Positions 8,969 through 17,911 of a stretch of 64,000 bases of DNA are shown in pieces (position 1 is the first letter of the stretch; each line of letters begins with the position of its first letter). This stretch comes from Algicola sagamiensis DSM 14643 (GTDB taxonomy: Bacteria; Pseudomonadota; Gammaproteobacteria; Enterobacterales; Alteromonadaceae). Location: positions 122,446-186,445 of the forward strand of contig NZ_KB894491.1 in assembly GCF_000374485.1 (NCBI RefSeq). The letters are read 5' to 3'. Both the position numbers and the translations under genes were made by a program. Under the pieces are notes generated by a model. That model ran no database searches. It was given only the letters and a program-made list of their open reading frames with translations, and was not told where the DNA came from.

Positions 8969-9427
8969 ATGCAATGCCCATGTTGCTCTCATCAATCGTT
9001 TCATGTCTGTTGTCAGCCTTTGATTGAAAAGCAACAACTCGCGACGACCCCTGAAGCATTAATGCGCTCTCGCTACTCCGCTTATGTTTTAAAAAATGCA
9101 GCTTACATTCATGCGACTTATGCACCAGAGATGAGAGAGCAACATGCTGAGCATGAAATTCTTGATTGGGCAGAGCAAGTTGCTTTTGTTTCTCTCAACG
9201 TGATTGAGAGCACTTATCAATCCCAACAGGGAATAGTTGAGTTTATCGCTCAATATATTTGGGAAGATAAGTTACACACACTTCATGAGCGTTCTACTTT
9301 TCGAAAAGAAGGGCTGCACTGGTTTTATGTTAATGGTGACCTCTTTCCAGAACAATCAACAAAAATCCAGCGCAATGATCCCTGCCCATGTGGGAGCCAA
9401 AAGAAATTCAAGAAATGCCACGGTTGA
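8969..9427 (+). CDS. ychJ: YchJ family protein with SEC-C motifs
   Basis: 152 residues, the usual length for UPF0225/YchJ. The N-terminus carries a CPCC cluster, the middle has the family block TPEALMRSRYSAYVL, and the C-terminus ends in the SEC-C zinc motif NDPCPCGSQKKFKKCHG, as in the SecA tail. Four Cys/His ligands are intact at each end. Function is unknown beyond zinc binding. AAGGA lies 9 bases upstream of the ATG. The 3' end overlaps the convergent VC2046-like gene by 20 bases. Confidence 0.9.
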   Translation: MQCPCCSHQSFHVCCQPLIEKQQLATTPEALMRSRYSAYVLKNAAYIHATYAPEMREQHAEHEILDWAEQVAFVSLNVIESTYQSQQGIVEFIAQYIWEDKLHTLHERSTFRKEGLHWFYVNGDLFPEQSTKIQRNDPCPCGSQKKFKKCHG

Positions 9428-9941
9428 GTGAGCGCTCCTCCGATAGAAAATCTTTTGCATCATTGACCACCTCATATAAATCTGGGTATTGATGAGGCTG
9501 TTTCTCCCGTAGCTGGCGCTTTTCTTTTTCTTGATGATATTTATCCAGCGCATGAATTTGTGTATTGGATAACACCTCTGGCGCGATATAAGACGGATCA
9601 TCCTGATAATGGATTGGAGAATTCGACAGATACAGTTGCAGCTTCATCGCCGCTGTACCGTGAGCTAATTCTCGAACAACTTTTGCGCCTCGAGAAAAAT
9701 CCGCTGGATGCTTTGCGCCTAAAATGATTTCCCCTAATTCTAAAGATTGCCGAAGGGTTTCTGTATTCTGATCTTGAGCGGCTATCTCGGTATGAGGTAA
9801 ACGAAATGCAGAAAAGTCATTCGCATTCCAGGATAATAGTGAAAGAAGAAAAGCAAAATCGGCCCGTTGTTCTTGTTGTAATAATTGATTGAGTTTATTT
9901 TTTAGCTGTAGTTCATGGGTCAGTACGGCATTGATTTGCAT
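9408..9941 (-). CDS. VC2046/SO_2500 family protein, function unknown
   Basis: 177 residues from ATG 9941; a GTG at 9950 would add three. The sequence (MQINAVLTHELQLKNKLN, then EQRADFAFLLSLLSWNAND) fits the small gammaproteobacterial VC2046/SO_2500 family as I remember it. It has a long charged helical C-terminus (YHQEKEKRQLREK) and is likely cytoplasmic. Its 3' end overlaps ychJ tail-to-tail. No function is known to me. Confidence 0.6.
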   Translation of the reverse strand: MQINAVLTHELQLKNKLNQLLQQEQRADFAFLLSLLSWNANDFSAFRLPHTEIAAQDQNTETLRQSLELGEIILGAKHPADFSRGAKVVRELAHGTAAMKLQLYLSNSPIHYQDDPSYIAPEVLSNTQIHALDKYHQEKEKRQLREKQPHQYPDLYEVVNDAKDFLSEERSLNRGIS

Positions 9942-10009
9942 GAAAAACACTCGTTTTTAAGGCTTATAGTCTTTTTTCGGCATTTTCAGCAAAAAGTTTA
10001 ATTTTTTTC

Positions 10010-10037
10010 TTTACATCGTTCGCTCTTCTGATAAGAT
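10010..10037 (+). promoter_or_regulatory. Sigma70-type promoter for tRNA-Tyr
   Basis: A -35 TTTACA at 10010-10015 and a -10 TAAGAT at 10032-10037 with 16-base spacing. Both lie upstream of the tRNA 5' end at 10050, so the expected transcription start sits a few bases before the mature tRNA. Confidence 0.6.
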
Positions 10038-10049
10038 GCGTCCCACTTC

Positions 10050-10134
10050 GGAGGGGTTCCCGAGTGGCCAAAGGGATCAGACTGTAAATCTGACGGCTCA
10101 GCCTTCGCAGGTTCGAATCCTGCCCCCTCCACCA
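10050..10134 (+). tRNA. tRNA-Tyr (anticodon GTA)
   Basis: 85 bases. The acceptor stem GGAGGGG pairs with CCCCTCC at 10124-10130, followed by A and encoded CCA. The anticodon loop is ACTGTAAATCT with anticodon GTA. A long variable arm (CGGCTCAGCCTTCG region) and the T-arm GGTTCGAATCC are as expected for a class II tRNA-Tyr. It is a single copy with no adjacent integrase. Confidence 0.97.
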
Positions 10135-10218
10135 TCTCTTTTCTTCTTGAATATTCCTCAACTTCCATCAACAATTGAATGTATCCAGATCTTTTTAATT
10201 TTGTCATGGAGACATTGA

Positions 10219-11850
10219 TTGCTGAATTATCAGACAGTCAACATTCTTGTCGTTGATGATCAACGTCCTTTCCAACTGATGATCAAGGGGATGCTCCAAA
10301 ACCTTGGTGCAAAATCGATCCAATTCGCATCTACAGGCGAACAGGCACTGCAAAAGTGCAATGAAACCATGTTTGATATGCTGTTTGTCGATTACAACCT
10401 TGGGCCAGGTAAAAATGGCAGACAATTGCTCGAAGATTTACGCAATAAACAGCTACTTAAGCCTTTGAGTGTTTATGTCATTGTCACTGGTGATAGCAGT
10501 CGTCCAATGGTGATCGGCGCTGTCGAGTGTCAACCCGATGATTACCTGATCAAGCCTTTTTCGCAAAGTTTGCTCAAAAGCCGCGTCCAAAAAGTGTATG
10601 ACCGAAAAAAAGCACTTGCACCAGTCTTTAGCGCCATAGAAACCGGAAACCTAAAAAAAATCGCGTTTACCTGCGAACAAGTCGCCACTAATAACTCCCG
10701 ATACCGCCAGCATTGTCTCAAGCTCTTATCCGATATTTTTATCAAACATGATAAAGCCGATAAAGCGAAAGAAATACTCTCTAACGAATTGCAAAAGAAA
10801 CGTGTTACTTGGGCACTCTTAGCGATGGCAAGAATTGAGAGAGACGCAGATCACTATGATGAATCCCTAAAGTTATGCGAAGAAGTGTTGTCTCACAATT
10901 CAATGGTTGTCGATGCCTACGATATCAAAGCACAAAACTACATCGAGCAAAACAAGCCTGCCGAGGCCCTCAAAGAAATTAAACATGCCGCTGATCTTTC
11001 CCCCTACTCTATCGACAGGCAACATATGCTTTGTGATGTTGCTCGGGAAAATGGCCGCTACGATCTGGTCGTCACCGCCTGCGCCACAATGATGGATATG
11101 ACGAAACGGATCACAGGTCAGGAACCAGATTACCTCGTGGAATATATGAGGAGTATTCTTGATGCCGTTGAGCATTCTGAAGACAGTCGTGATAAAGGTA
11201 ATTTTCTCCAAGAATTCAAGTTGGCGCTGCAACGATGTAAAAAAGACGAGCAACATTACAAAGACTTCAATTATTCGCAATTCGAACAGCTCTGCCAAGC
11301 ACGTATGCAAGCGATTACTGGAAAACTTCAAGAGTCTAAAAAGACACTTTACAGTGCTGGCGTCATGTCCAACGAGCAGAATAATGACCTGCCGATTCCA
11401 ACCATGCTTTTACCTGACTGTATTTCTGTCTTGCTCAACCTTGGAGAATTTGAACAAGCACAAGCAATGACAAAGCATCTGCCGCCAGAGTTCCACGAAC
11501 AACAAGGCAGTTATTTGCTTGAAGAAAATATGGAAAAGTGTAAAGAGAAAATGAAGCAATTTAATGCCGCTTTATCCCATGGGATCAATAACTACAAAGA
11601 AAGTGCCTATATCGAAGCGATTGAAGATTTCGATAAAGCCCTTGAGCTAGCACCGATGAACACAGGGGCTGCACTCAACCTGATCCAAGCGATCATGCAA
11701 TTAATTAAGCAGGATAAAAAACAAAAAACACCTGAAGTGCAGGAAAAGTGTAAAGCAACATTTGGGATTGTCGATGGGATTGAATTACCAGAAGAGCATC
11801 AGAAGCGGTATAAAGAACTCAAAGCTGAGTTTGACAAAGTGTTTGCCTAA
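10219..11850 (+). CDS. Response regulator receiver with helical TPR-like output
   Basis: 543 residues. A CheY-like receiver occupies residues 1-125, with acidic pair D13-D14, phospho-acceptor D58 (FVDYN), the Thr of VTGDSS, and Lys of LIKPF. The rest is a helical tetratricopeptide-like region (about 170-500) ending with a canonical repeat (YKESAYIEAIEDFDKALELA). There is no DNA-binding or enzyme domain, so output is probably by protein contact. The start is TTG 10219: an in-frame stop is immediately upstream and GGAGA lies 7 bases away. No sensor kinase is adjacent. Confidence 0.85.
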   Translation: MLNYQTVNILVVDDQRPFQLMIKGMLQNLGAKSIQFASTGEQALQKCNETMFDMLFVDYNLGPGKNGRQLLEDLRNKQLLKPLSVYVIVTGDSSRPMVIGAVECQPDDYLIKPFSQSLLKSRVQKVYDRKKALAPVFSAIETGNLKKIAFTCEQVATNNSRYRQHCLKLLSDIFIKHDKADKAKEILSNELQKKRVTWALLAMARIERDADHYDESLKLCEEVLSHNSMVVDAYDIKAQNYIEQNKPAEALKEIKHAADLSPYSIDRQHMLCDVARENGRYDLVVTACATMMDMTKRITGQEPDYLVEYMRSILDAVEHSEDSRDKGNFLQEFKLALQRCKKDEQHYKDFNYSQFEQLCQARMQAITGKLQESKKTLYSAGVMSNEQNNDLPIPTMLLPDCISVLLNLGEFEQAQAMTKHLPPEFHEQQGSYLLEENMEKCKEKMKQFNAALSHGINNYKESAYIEAIEDFDKALELAPMNTGAALNLIQAIMQLIKQDKKQKTPEVQEKCKATFGIVDGIELPEEHQKRYKELKAEFDKVFA

Positions 11851-11868
11851 TATCCTTATTCATCTAAA

Positions 11869-11951
11869 AGTGGATAACATATCATTAGAAGTGAAGTTAT
11901 CCCGTTTTATACTCACTTTATGCAAGTTTTATCCTCAGAAATTGTGGATAA
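11869..11951. promoter_or_regulatory. Cluster of DnaA-box-like 9-mers
   Basis: Three 9-mers in 83 bases match the DnaA box TTATCCACA: a perfect one on the minus strand at 11943-11951, and one-mismatch sites at 11929-11937 (TTATCCTCA) and 11869-11877 (minus strand, TTATCCACT). They sit between convergent genes, where promoter elements are not expected. Function as a DnaA-binding site is inferred. Confidence 0.4.
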
Positions 11952-11994
11952 AAAAGCGGGGACTTCCCCACTTCAAAAATCAACGAACATCCTG

Positions 11995-12609
11995 TTAGTA
12001 ACGTCCTCCAAGACGCATGAGGTGGCGGATTTCATTTTGTTGGAACTGCTCTTTTTGTTTTAGCATCCCAATTTCATGGTCGATATGTGATTGACGGTCC
12101 AGTAATTTATTATTCTGGTACAATAAATTCGCACGCTCACTCATCCCTGTTTCATTCGAGATAATCTTTGTCTGGTTTTGATCAATATCTTTTTGGAGCT
12201 TCTTTTTATCATTCTCAAGTGTTGTGATACGATGGCGGATATTGTTTAACTCTTGCTCAGCTGAATAAACCTTTTGACCATCACGGTAGCCTTGCATAAA
12301 TGATGGCTCCTGCGATTGAGAACAAATGCCCGCATACGCTTTATTCGCGCGGCCAGCATCAAAACCATTATGTGGTGTACAGTAAGCCCTTGCGCCTTCT
12401 TCATGGCCGCGCAAGTATAAAGTGAGATCAGGACGCACACCATAATCAGCACACGCAGATGTATGCTCTGAAATCCGACTCGTCGCATAACCTTGACTAC
12501 CGTCGTTATAACCGATGGTCTGCCAATTTGCAACACGACATTCATTCTCTGATAAGGTCGCACAACCTGTGAATAAAAACGGGAGTAAAATAATAAATAA
12601 TTTCTTCAT
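11995..12609 (-). CDS. DUF2799 lipoprotein
   Basis: 204 residues. The signal peptide ends in a lipobox (LFTGC, Cys 15), so it should be lipidated. The Cys/Gly-rich N-terminal half (NECRVANWQTIGYNDGSQGY; ACADYGV; GHEEGARAYCTPHNGFDAGR) is characteristic of DUF2799 with its repeated G-x-x-D-G/G motifs. A coiled coil (about 120-190) follows. It is a probable envelope protein of unknown role, alone in its transcript. Confidence 0.8.
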   Translation of the reverse strand: MKKLFIILLPFLFTGCATLSENECRVANWQTIGYNDGSQGYATSRISEHTSACADYGVRPDLTLYLRGHEEGARAYCTPHNGFDAGRANKAYAGICSQSQEPSFMQGYRDGQKVYSAEQELNNIRHRITTLENDKKKLQKDIDQNQTKIISNETGMSERANLLYQNNKLLDRQSHIDHEIGMLKQKEQFQQNEIRHLMRLGGRY

Positions 12610-12830
12610 ACTAAATTCCTACTACGAGTCACTGTGCCTTGCACATTCCAAGCTTTTTGAATACCTCTGTATTTTATCCAATGAAGCTGAATGTGTAATG
12701 AACAAATACAAAAAAATTGTCATTCATGATGAAATCCCTATAAAGGTAAAATATTTGTAAAAAGCATTGAATGAATCCCATCACGATCATAATGTTCCCA
12801 ATAATTACACTATTGAATTCAGGAAAATTA

Positions 12831-13835
12831 ATGCGACATTTGATGCTTTCATGCTATTCCCTCTTCTTTTGCGTCGCGTGTAATGACCATGATATCGCTT
12901 CACCGGATTCCGACAAAACACTTCAAACACCTCTCCCTTTCAATGTAGAACAATTAGGTGCAGGCGCGCTTATTGGTGATGTTACTCAAGTTGATTGTGA
13001 ATTAGAAAATGGTGTTCAGACACGTTGCCACAAACTCACATTTAAAGGAAATATGGTCGAGAAAGGACCCTTTTGCCCAGAACATTTAGACGAAGTCGGT
13101 GGCCTTGGCGTCTACGACGGCCCAACCAACCCTGGACTAAAAGCGATGGACCGCACCCTGTTTACTTCCATGGAAAACGATGGTTTTGATATTGTCGATG
13201 ACTCCGGCAATATTCGAATCGCTGATGCATCCCGACTGAATGACTACTCAGAAGATTTCGCCTATTGTCTAGATGCTCCGGAAAATGAAGAAATCGAGCT
13301 CACTTACTTATTACCGACCTTGCCAGTCAACCGATTCAAAGCAAAACCCATTAAGATGATTGAATATATCGGTTTTACTTTTCATGGGATCCCAATCGAT
13401 GGTCCCGCACCTTCTGTTATTGAAGGCCCACCAGAGCGTGAAGGTGGGAATATTCCTGCCTTAGACCCTTGTGGTGGGCATGTTGCTCCTGCTGGTTACT
13501 ATCACTGGCATATGATCCCGCAGGCAATCAATGATTTATTAGACACCCATGAAGTCACCAGCACAACCTGCGTAAAAATAGAACAGAGCGCGACGGCCAT
13601 GATTGGTTGGGCCAAAGATGGCTATCCAATATATTCAAAACAGGATGTAGAAGGAAAAAAGCCTGAAAACCTTGATGAATGCTTCGGCCATCGATCAGTC
13701 ACCGCAGAATTTCCAGAAGGTGTTTACCATTACCATGCTTTAAACCCCAAGGCCCCGAACACCCCTGTTTGCTTGAAAGGCTATCCTGCAAAAAACGCTT
13801 TATCTTTTAACATTCATTATGATCCGATGCGATGA
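12831..13835 (+). CDS. YHYH domain lipoprotein-like secreted protein
   Basis: 334 residues from ATG 12831, chosen because AGGA lies 7 bases upstream; a frame extending 20 codons further has no such signal. The N-terminal signal ends LFFCVAC, a near-lipobox. The YHYH domain is marked by CGGHVAPAGYYHWHMIP, IGWAKDGYPIYSK and GVYHYHALN. The His-rich motifs are likely metal-binding. The stop overlaps the next start (ATGA), so the two are coupled. Activity is unknown. Confidence 0.75.
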   Translation: MRHLMLSCYSLFFCVACNDHDIASPDSDKTLQTPLPFNVEQLGAGALIGDVTQVDCELENGVQTRCHKLTFKGNMVEKGPFCPEHLDEVGGLGVYDGPTNPGLKAMDRTLFTSMENDGFDIVDDSGNIRIADASRLNDYSEDFAYCLDAPENEEIELTYLLPTLPVNRFKAKPIKMIEYIGFTFHGIPIDGPAPSVIEGPPEREGGNIPALDPCGGHVAPAGYYHWHMIPQAINDLLDTHEVTSTTCVKIEQSATAMIGWAKDGYPIYSKQDVEGKKPENLDECFGHRSVTAEFPEGVYHYHALNPKAPNTPVCLKGYPAKNALSFNIHYDPMR

Positions 13836-14491
13836 CTAGAACGCTTTTACCATTCACCATTTTCTGCGTCATGCTGTGTTTTGGCGTGTCAGCACACAGT
13901 CCACAAGTATCCATGTTTACGCTGAGTTATCAGGATAAGCAATGGCGACTTGAAGGTAATTTCTCCCAAGCGGCTGTCTCCAGCGTATTGAACCAGACCA
14001 TTCAAGAACTTGCCCAAAGCGATGCTCAACTAGAGATTTATCGAAAACGACTGCTCGCATATTTAACATTATCGATTTCATTACAACAAAAAGGACAGTC
14101 ACTCAAACTGATGAATGGTCATGCAAAAATTGGCAACCACCAAACAGATATTTGGTTTGATGTCGAAACCATCCATGAAGATCAACCGCTTTATATTCAA
14201 ATCAGTGCCTTTGAAGAGATTGAACACCACACCCACTTTTTTAAAGTGCGATCAAAAACAAGCGCACGGACTATCTTACTCAAACCAAAAGAAAGCTATC
14301 GTGCAGTCATTGAAATTAGTGCCGATGGCACAATCAAACAACTGGCCGATGTAGATGAATATACTGAAGAAACCAACTTTCCTGAGCCAGAAGATGAGCA
14401 CCCATATTTACTTGTGCTTTTGGGGATTTGTTTATTATTTACTTTGATCGGTTTTCAAAAAACCTTACGGCTAATGCTGAGAGGCTGGTAA
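13832..14491 (+). CDS. Signal-peptide protein with C-terminal membrane anchor, unknown
   Basis: 219 residues: signal peptide (1-22), a beta-rich extracytoplasmic region, an acidic stretch (about 170-188, with EETNFPEPEDEH) and one C-terminal transmembrane segment (LLVLLGICLLFTLIGF) with a basic tail. I recognise no named family. It is translationally coupled to the YHYH gene through a 4-base overlap, so it probably works with that protein at the envelope. Confidence 0.7.
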   Translation: MTRTLLPFTIFCVMLCFGVSAHSPQVSMFTLSYQDKQWRLEGNFSQAAVSSVLNQTIQELAQSDAQLEIYRKRLLAYLTLSISLQQKGQSLKLMNGHAKIGNHQTDIWFDVETIHEDQPLYIQISAFEEIEHHTHFFKVRSKTSARTILLKPKESYRAVIEISADGTIKQLADVDEYTEETNFPEPEDEHPYLLVLLGICLLFTLIGFQKTLRLMLRGW

Positions 14492-14916
14492 AGCGAGTCT
14501 TCCCGACTCAGAACCAAATGCAATCATTGGCGCCAATAAATCTTGATGTGGGATCCTCGGTCATAAGAATCCCATAGAATGATTTGTTAGGCTTTTGTAT
14601 ACACATGACTCTCTGATATTAAATTGAGGACTTAAGATCAGTATTGAATATTTTCGACATAAATAGCTCATCTGACCAGGCTATCTCTTATTGATCACAT
14701 TTTAGGTACAGTGTACCTTGCAGCCTCTTTTTGAATTCAGGCTATTCCCATGTCAAGAAAGCGATTGATTCTCCCAATGATTTTAATCTCAAGAAATACC
14801 TTTGCACACCTCAACCTTGGGCTTATGTAAAACTGCTTTCGCTTTTATATGAATAAAATCATATCAATAACGTGAGACCTGATTTTTAACTGTTCAATTT
14901 TTAGGAGTAAATAAGA
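14492..14916. other. 425-base intergenic region before the RCC1 gene
   Basis: AT-rich, with no convincing open frame on either strand. It contains a small perfect palindrome GGTACAGTGTACC (centre near 14711) and a 5-bp hairpin just after the upstream stop (14495-14509). The right end carries the AGGAG ribosome site of the next gene. I see no other structure. Confidence 0.4.
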
Positions 14917-16056
14917 GTGATGTATGCACTTCGATTATCATGTTTCGTTTTACTATTCACCAGTATTACGAATGTGAGCGCAGAAATATCAAGAACCTGG
15001 AAGCAAGTTTCTCTTGGTCGTGCGCATACTTGTGGCGTATTAACAAATCATGAAGTTTATTGTTGGGGGGATAATGTCTCAGGACAATTAGGATTAGGTC
15101 GGGAGGGAGGTTCGACAAGACCACAACGCCTAAATATCACAAACAACCCGATACAGCTCACAGCAAAAGGAGACCACTCTTGTGTATTGCTTGAAGGAAA
15201 TACAGTGAAATGTTGGGGGCAAAACAGCAGATATTTATTAGGCCGCGGACTTTATCGATTACTGGGTCCAAAGGTGTTAAGGCTAGCAAATAACCCAAAG
15301 GCGATTCAAATGGGGAGTGCCCATGCTTGTATGACCTTTCAAGGAGACCACGCGAAATGCTGGGGGGATAACTTCTTTGGACAATTAGGCTCAGGAACAA
15401 CAAGACCCTCCTTTCTCCCAGTTCGAGTCAACACGCAGACTAATATCAAACAAATTGCACTTGGAAGTAAGCATACTTGTGCGCTTTCCAATGAAGGCGA
15501 AGTAAGATGTTGGGGAAATAATTATTTTGGTCAATTAGGGATAGGCTTCCCCAACCGTCGTAGACAAGATAATCATGCGTATTTATTGCCACAAGTTGTC
15601 ACCTTAGGAAGTCAGGCAAAGCAAATATCACTTGGAGAAGAATTTAGCTGTGCGTTACTCGTTGATGGCAGCGTTCAATGTTGGGGCAATAACCAATATG
15701 GACAATTAGGTTTAGGAAATATGCAAATAAAAGCCCGCCCTCAGACACTAAATTTAAGCGGAACCGTTAAGCAGATAGCACTTGGTCATACACATGCTTG
15801 TGCGCAGATAGACAATGGCCAAGTAAAATGTTGGGGAAATAATGAATATGGACAGTTAGGAATCGGGAATACAGAAAGTCAGTCACAACCAAGGACTGTA
15901 CAACTCAGAATGAATGCTAAAACAATCGCGCTGGGTAAAAGCCATACTTGCGCTATTTTGGAAGACGACACACTGCAATGTTGGGGAGACAATGTCTACG
16001 GCCAGCTTGGGTTAGGCAATACACAAGTGCAGAAAACGCCACAAAATGTGATGTAG
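14917..16056 (+). CDS. Secreted RCC1-repeat beta-propeller protein
   Basis: 379 residues with a signal peptide (about 1-22). Seven RCC1-type repeats of roughly 50 residues follow, each with CWG-x-N-x(3)-LG-x-G (six read GQLG, the second YLLG) and an upstream H-[ST/A]-C or FSC. The conserved Cys pair in every blade suggests disulfide bonding outside the cytoplasm. The start is GTG 14917 or ATG 14920; TTAGGAG lies 9 bases before GTG. RCC1 propellers are binding scaffolds and no partner gene is adjacent, so the ligand is unknown. Confidence 0.85.
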   Translation: MMYALRLSCFVLLFTSITNVSAEISRTWKQVSLGRAHTCGVLTNHEVYCWGDNVSGQLGLGREGGSTRPQRLNITNNPIQLTAKGDHSCVLLEGNTVKCWGQNSRYLLGRGLYRLLGPKVLRLANNPKAIQMGSAHACMTFQGDHAKCWGDNFFGQLGSGTTRPSFLPVRVNTQTNIKQIALGSKHTCALSNEGEVRCWGNNYFGQLGIGFPNRRRQDNHAYLLPQVVTLGSQAKQISLGEEFSCALLVDGSVQCWGNNQYGQLGLGNMQIKARPQTLNLSGTVKQIALGHTHACAQIDNGQVKCWGNNEYGQLGIGNTESQSQPRTVQLRMNAKTIALGKSHTCAILEDDTLQCWGDNVYGQLGLGNTQVQKTPQNVM

Positions 16057-16175
16057 TTCATCAATCAACGTGAGGGTATTCATATCATTTCATCATACAG
16101 AACCCATCATCGCTTTTCATTCTTTACGTAGATTTTTATATGATGAAGCCCTCAATAATCAGATAAAATACTGAA

Positions 16176-16200
16176 AAAAAGCCCTTCACGGGCTTTTTAT
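16176..16200. terminator. Bidirectional terminator between RCC1 gene and ivdG
   Basis: A 9-bp stem, AAAAAGCCC at 16176-16184 pairing with GGGCTTTTT at 16190-16198, with a 5-base loop. It has A and T runs on both flanks, so it can stop the plus-strand RCC1 transcript and the minus-strand ivd operon. Confidence 0.8.
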
Positions 16201-16229
16201 AGAGATAAAAAGGGGGGAAGTAAAAACCA

Positions 16230-16991
16230 TTACATCGAGATCCCACCATCGATCTCGACCACACGGCCATTGAGATATTCGTTTTCTAGAATAAACTTCA
16301 CGGTTTGAGCGATTTCGGATGCTTCACCCCAACGCCCAACTGGTGTCATTTTTAGGAGCCTTTCCTGAGCGTCAGGCTTCATTGCTTCTGTCATTGCTGT
16401 ACGCATCATTCCAGGAGCAATGGCAACAGAGCGGATCCCGAATCGACCAAGCTCTCTTGACCAAGTGGACGTCATCGCAGCAACAGCGGCTTTTGATGCA
16501 GAATAGTTTGTCTGACCAAAGTTACCCACACGTGCCACAGAAGACATATTGATGATCACACCTTTTCGCTCTTTTTTGATCATCTGTGCTGCGGCTTCTC
16601 GGCCACACAGGAAGACCCCTGTGACATTCACATCTAACACCGACTGAAATTGTTCCAACGACATCTTATTGATGATCTCACCCGCTTTCGCTTTGATGAA
16701 CAAACCATCACGTAAAATTCCCGCATTATTGACTAACGCATCAATATGCCCAAAGTCATTGGTGATTTGTTCAAATGTCGACTCGACAGCAGCTTCATCT
16801 GTAACATTCATGGTATAACAACGTGCTTGTCCATCGGCATGATCTATCAACTCTTTGGTTGCGCGAAGCCCCTCTTCGTTGACATCAATCATCGCAATTT
16901 TGGCACCTTCACGCGCAAGATCGATGGCCATCACCTGACCTAATCCCTGCCCTGCACCTGTAATTACGATCACTTTATCCTTTACTTGCAT
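16230..16991 (-). CDS. ivdG: SDR-family 3-hydroxyacyl-CoA dehydrogenase (IvdG/FabG-like)
   Basis: 253-residue classical short-chain dehydrogenase. The NAD(P)-binding TGAGQGLG is near residue 12, NNAG at about 92-95, and the catalytic Ser (MSSVAR) and YSASK follow. The position at the end of an ivd-type operon, as described in Shewanella and relatives, suggests 3-hydroxy-2-methylbutyryl-CoA dehydrogenase of isoleucine degradation. FabG or acetoacetyl-CoA reductase activity cannot be ruled out. It lies 32 bases after ivdF and is followed by a terminator. Confidence 0.8.
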   Translation of the reverse strand: MQVKDKVIVITGAGQGLGQVMAIDLAREGAKIAMIDVNEEGLRATKELIDHADGQARCYTMNVTDEAAVESTFEQITNDFGHIDALVNNAGILRDGLFIKAKAGEIINKMSLEQFQSVLDVNVTGVFLCGREAAAQMIKKERKGVIINMSSVARVGNFGQTNYSASKAAVAAMTSTWSRELGRFGIRSVAIAPGMMRTAMTEAMKPDAQERLLKMTPVGRWGEASEIAQTVKFILENEYLNGRVVEIDGGISM

Positions 16992-17023
16992 GTTTTCATT
17001 CTCTTTTTAAAACTTTTTAGAAT

Positions 17024-17908
17024 CTATTTTTGAAATAGCTCGAAAATGCTTGAAAAGTCTTTTTCACCTTGACCTGCGCGCTGATGCTGCGTATAAAAGC
17101 TACGAGCCAGTGCCCCCATTGGCGTCGTTGAACCACTATTGAGCGCTGTTTCCATTGCAAGCCCTAAATCCTTCGCCATCAAATCAACCATAAATCCCCC
17201 CTGATATTCATTTGAAGAGGGGGCTTGAGGCATAACGCCCGGGCAAGGATTGTACTTTTCTAACGTCCAGTTTCCACCGGAGCTATTGCGCATGATTTCT
17301 GACAAGACTTTCGGATCTAGGCCGTGATCTGCACCAAGTTGCAGCGCCTCAGAAGTCCCTATCATCAACACAGACAGCAACATATTATTACAAATCTTTG
17401 CGATTTGGCCTGCACCCACATCACCTGCATGAAAAACATGATGCCCCATACTTTTCAATACTACTTGCGCTTGATCAACATCTGCCGACTTTCCGCCTGT
17501 AATAAATGTAAGTGTGCCAGCAGCAGCACCTGCAACACCACCGGATACGGGTGCATCAATAAAACGGATCCCATTTTCTTGCAACACAGTCGCAACCGCT
17601 TGTGCATCTGTACTCGCGATTGTAGAACAATCAATGACCAGCGATTTTTTATCAATATGATGAACCAGTCCTTCTTCACCGAGATACACTGCTTTCACGT
17701 GCTTCCCAGCAGGGAGCATTGAAATGATAAAATCAACGCCTTCTACGCCTTGCTCAATCGAAGAAACAGTCGCTGCCCCCATGTCTTCCAGCTGCTGCAT
17801 GGCATTGACATTCAAATCAAAAACCGTCACATCATGACCCGCTTTGAGCAGGTTTTGTGCCATTGGAGCACCCATGTGACCTAGACCAATAAAATAGATT
17901 GACGCCAT
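17024..17908 (-). CDS. mmsB: 3-hydroxyisobutyrate dehydrogenase
   Basis: 294 residues. It oxidises 3-hydroxyisobutyrate to methylmalonate semialdehyde in valine degradation. The NAD-binding motif FIGLGHMGAPMAQNLLKAG opens the protein. The substrate-binding DAPVSGGVAGAAAGTL (near residue 118) and the catalytic Lys in KICNNML (near 168) are present. GGAG precedes the ATG, and only 3 bases separate it from the upstream hydrolase, consistent with one operon (ivdF position). Confidence 0.93.
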   Translation of the reverse strand: MASIYFIGLGHMGAPMAQNLLKAGHDVTVFDLNVNAMQQLEDMGAATVSSIEQGVEGVDFIISMLPAGKHVKAVYLGEEGLVHHIDKKSLVIDCSTIASTDAQAVATVLQENGIRFIDAPVSGGVAGAAAGTLTFITGGKSADVDQAQVVLKSMGHHVFHAGDVGAGQIAKICNNMLLSVLMIGTSEALQLGADHGLDPKVLSEIMRNSSGGNWTLEKYNPCPGVMPQAPSSNEYQGGFMVDLMAKDLGLAMETALNSGSTTPMGALARSFYTQHQRAGQGEKDFSSIFELFQK

Positions 17909-17911
17909 GAC

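Noticed and set aside
10050..10134. tRNA-Tyr considered as a mobile-element attachment site
   Set aside because: No integrase, no repeated 3' end of the tRNA and no foreign-looking block follows it.
9964..10207. Two overlapping minus-strand frames across the tRNA-Tyr gene
   Set aside because: They are translations of the reverse of a tRNA, a well-known artefact; the tRNA itself explains the sequence.
12515..12760. 81-codon plus-strand frame at the start of the DUF2799 gene region
   Set aside because: It overlaps the 5' end of a clear lipoprotein gene on the other strand, has no ribosome site and no protein-like pattern.
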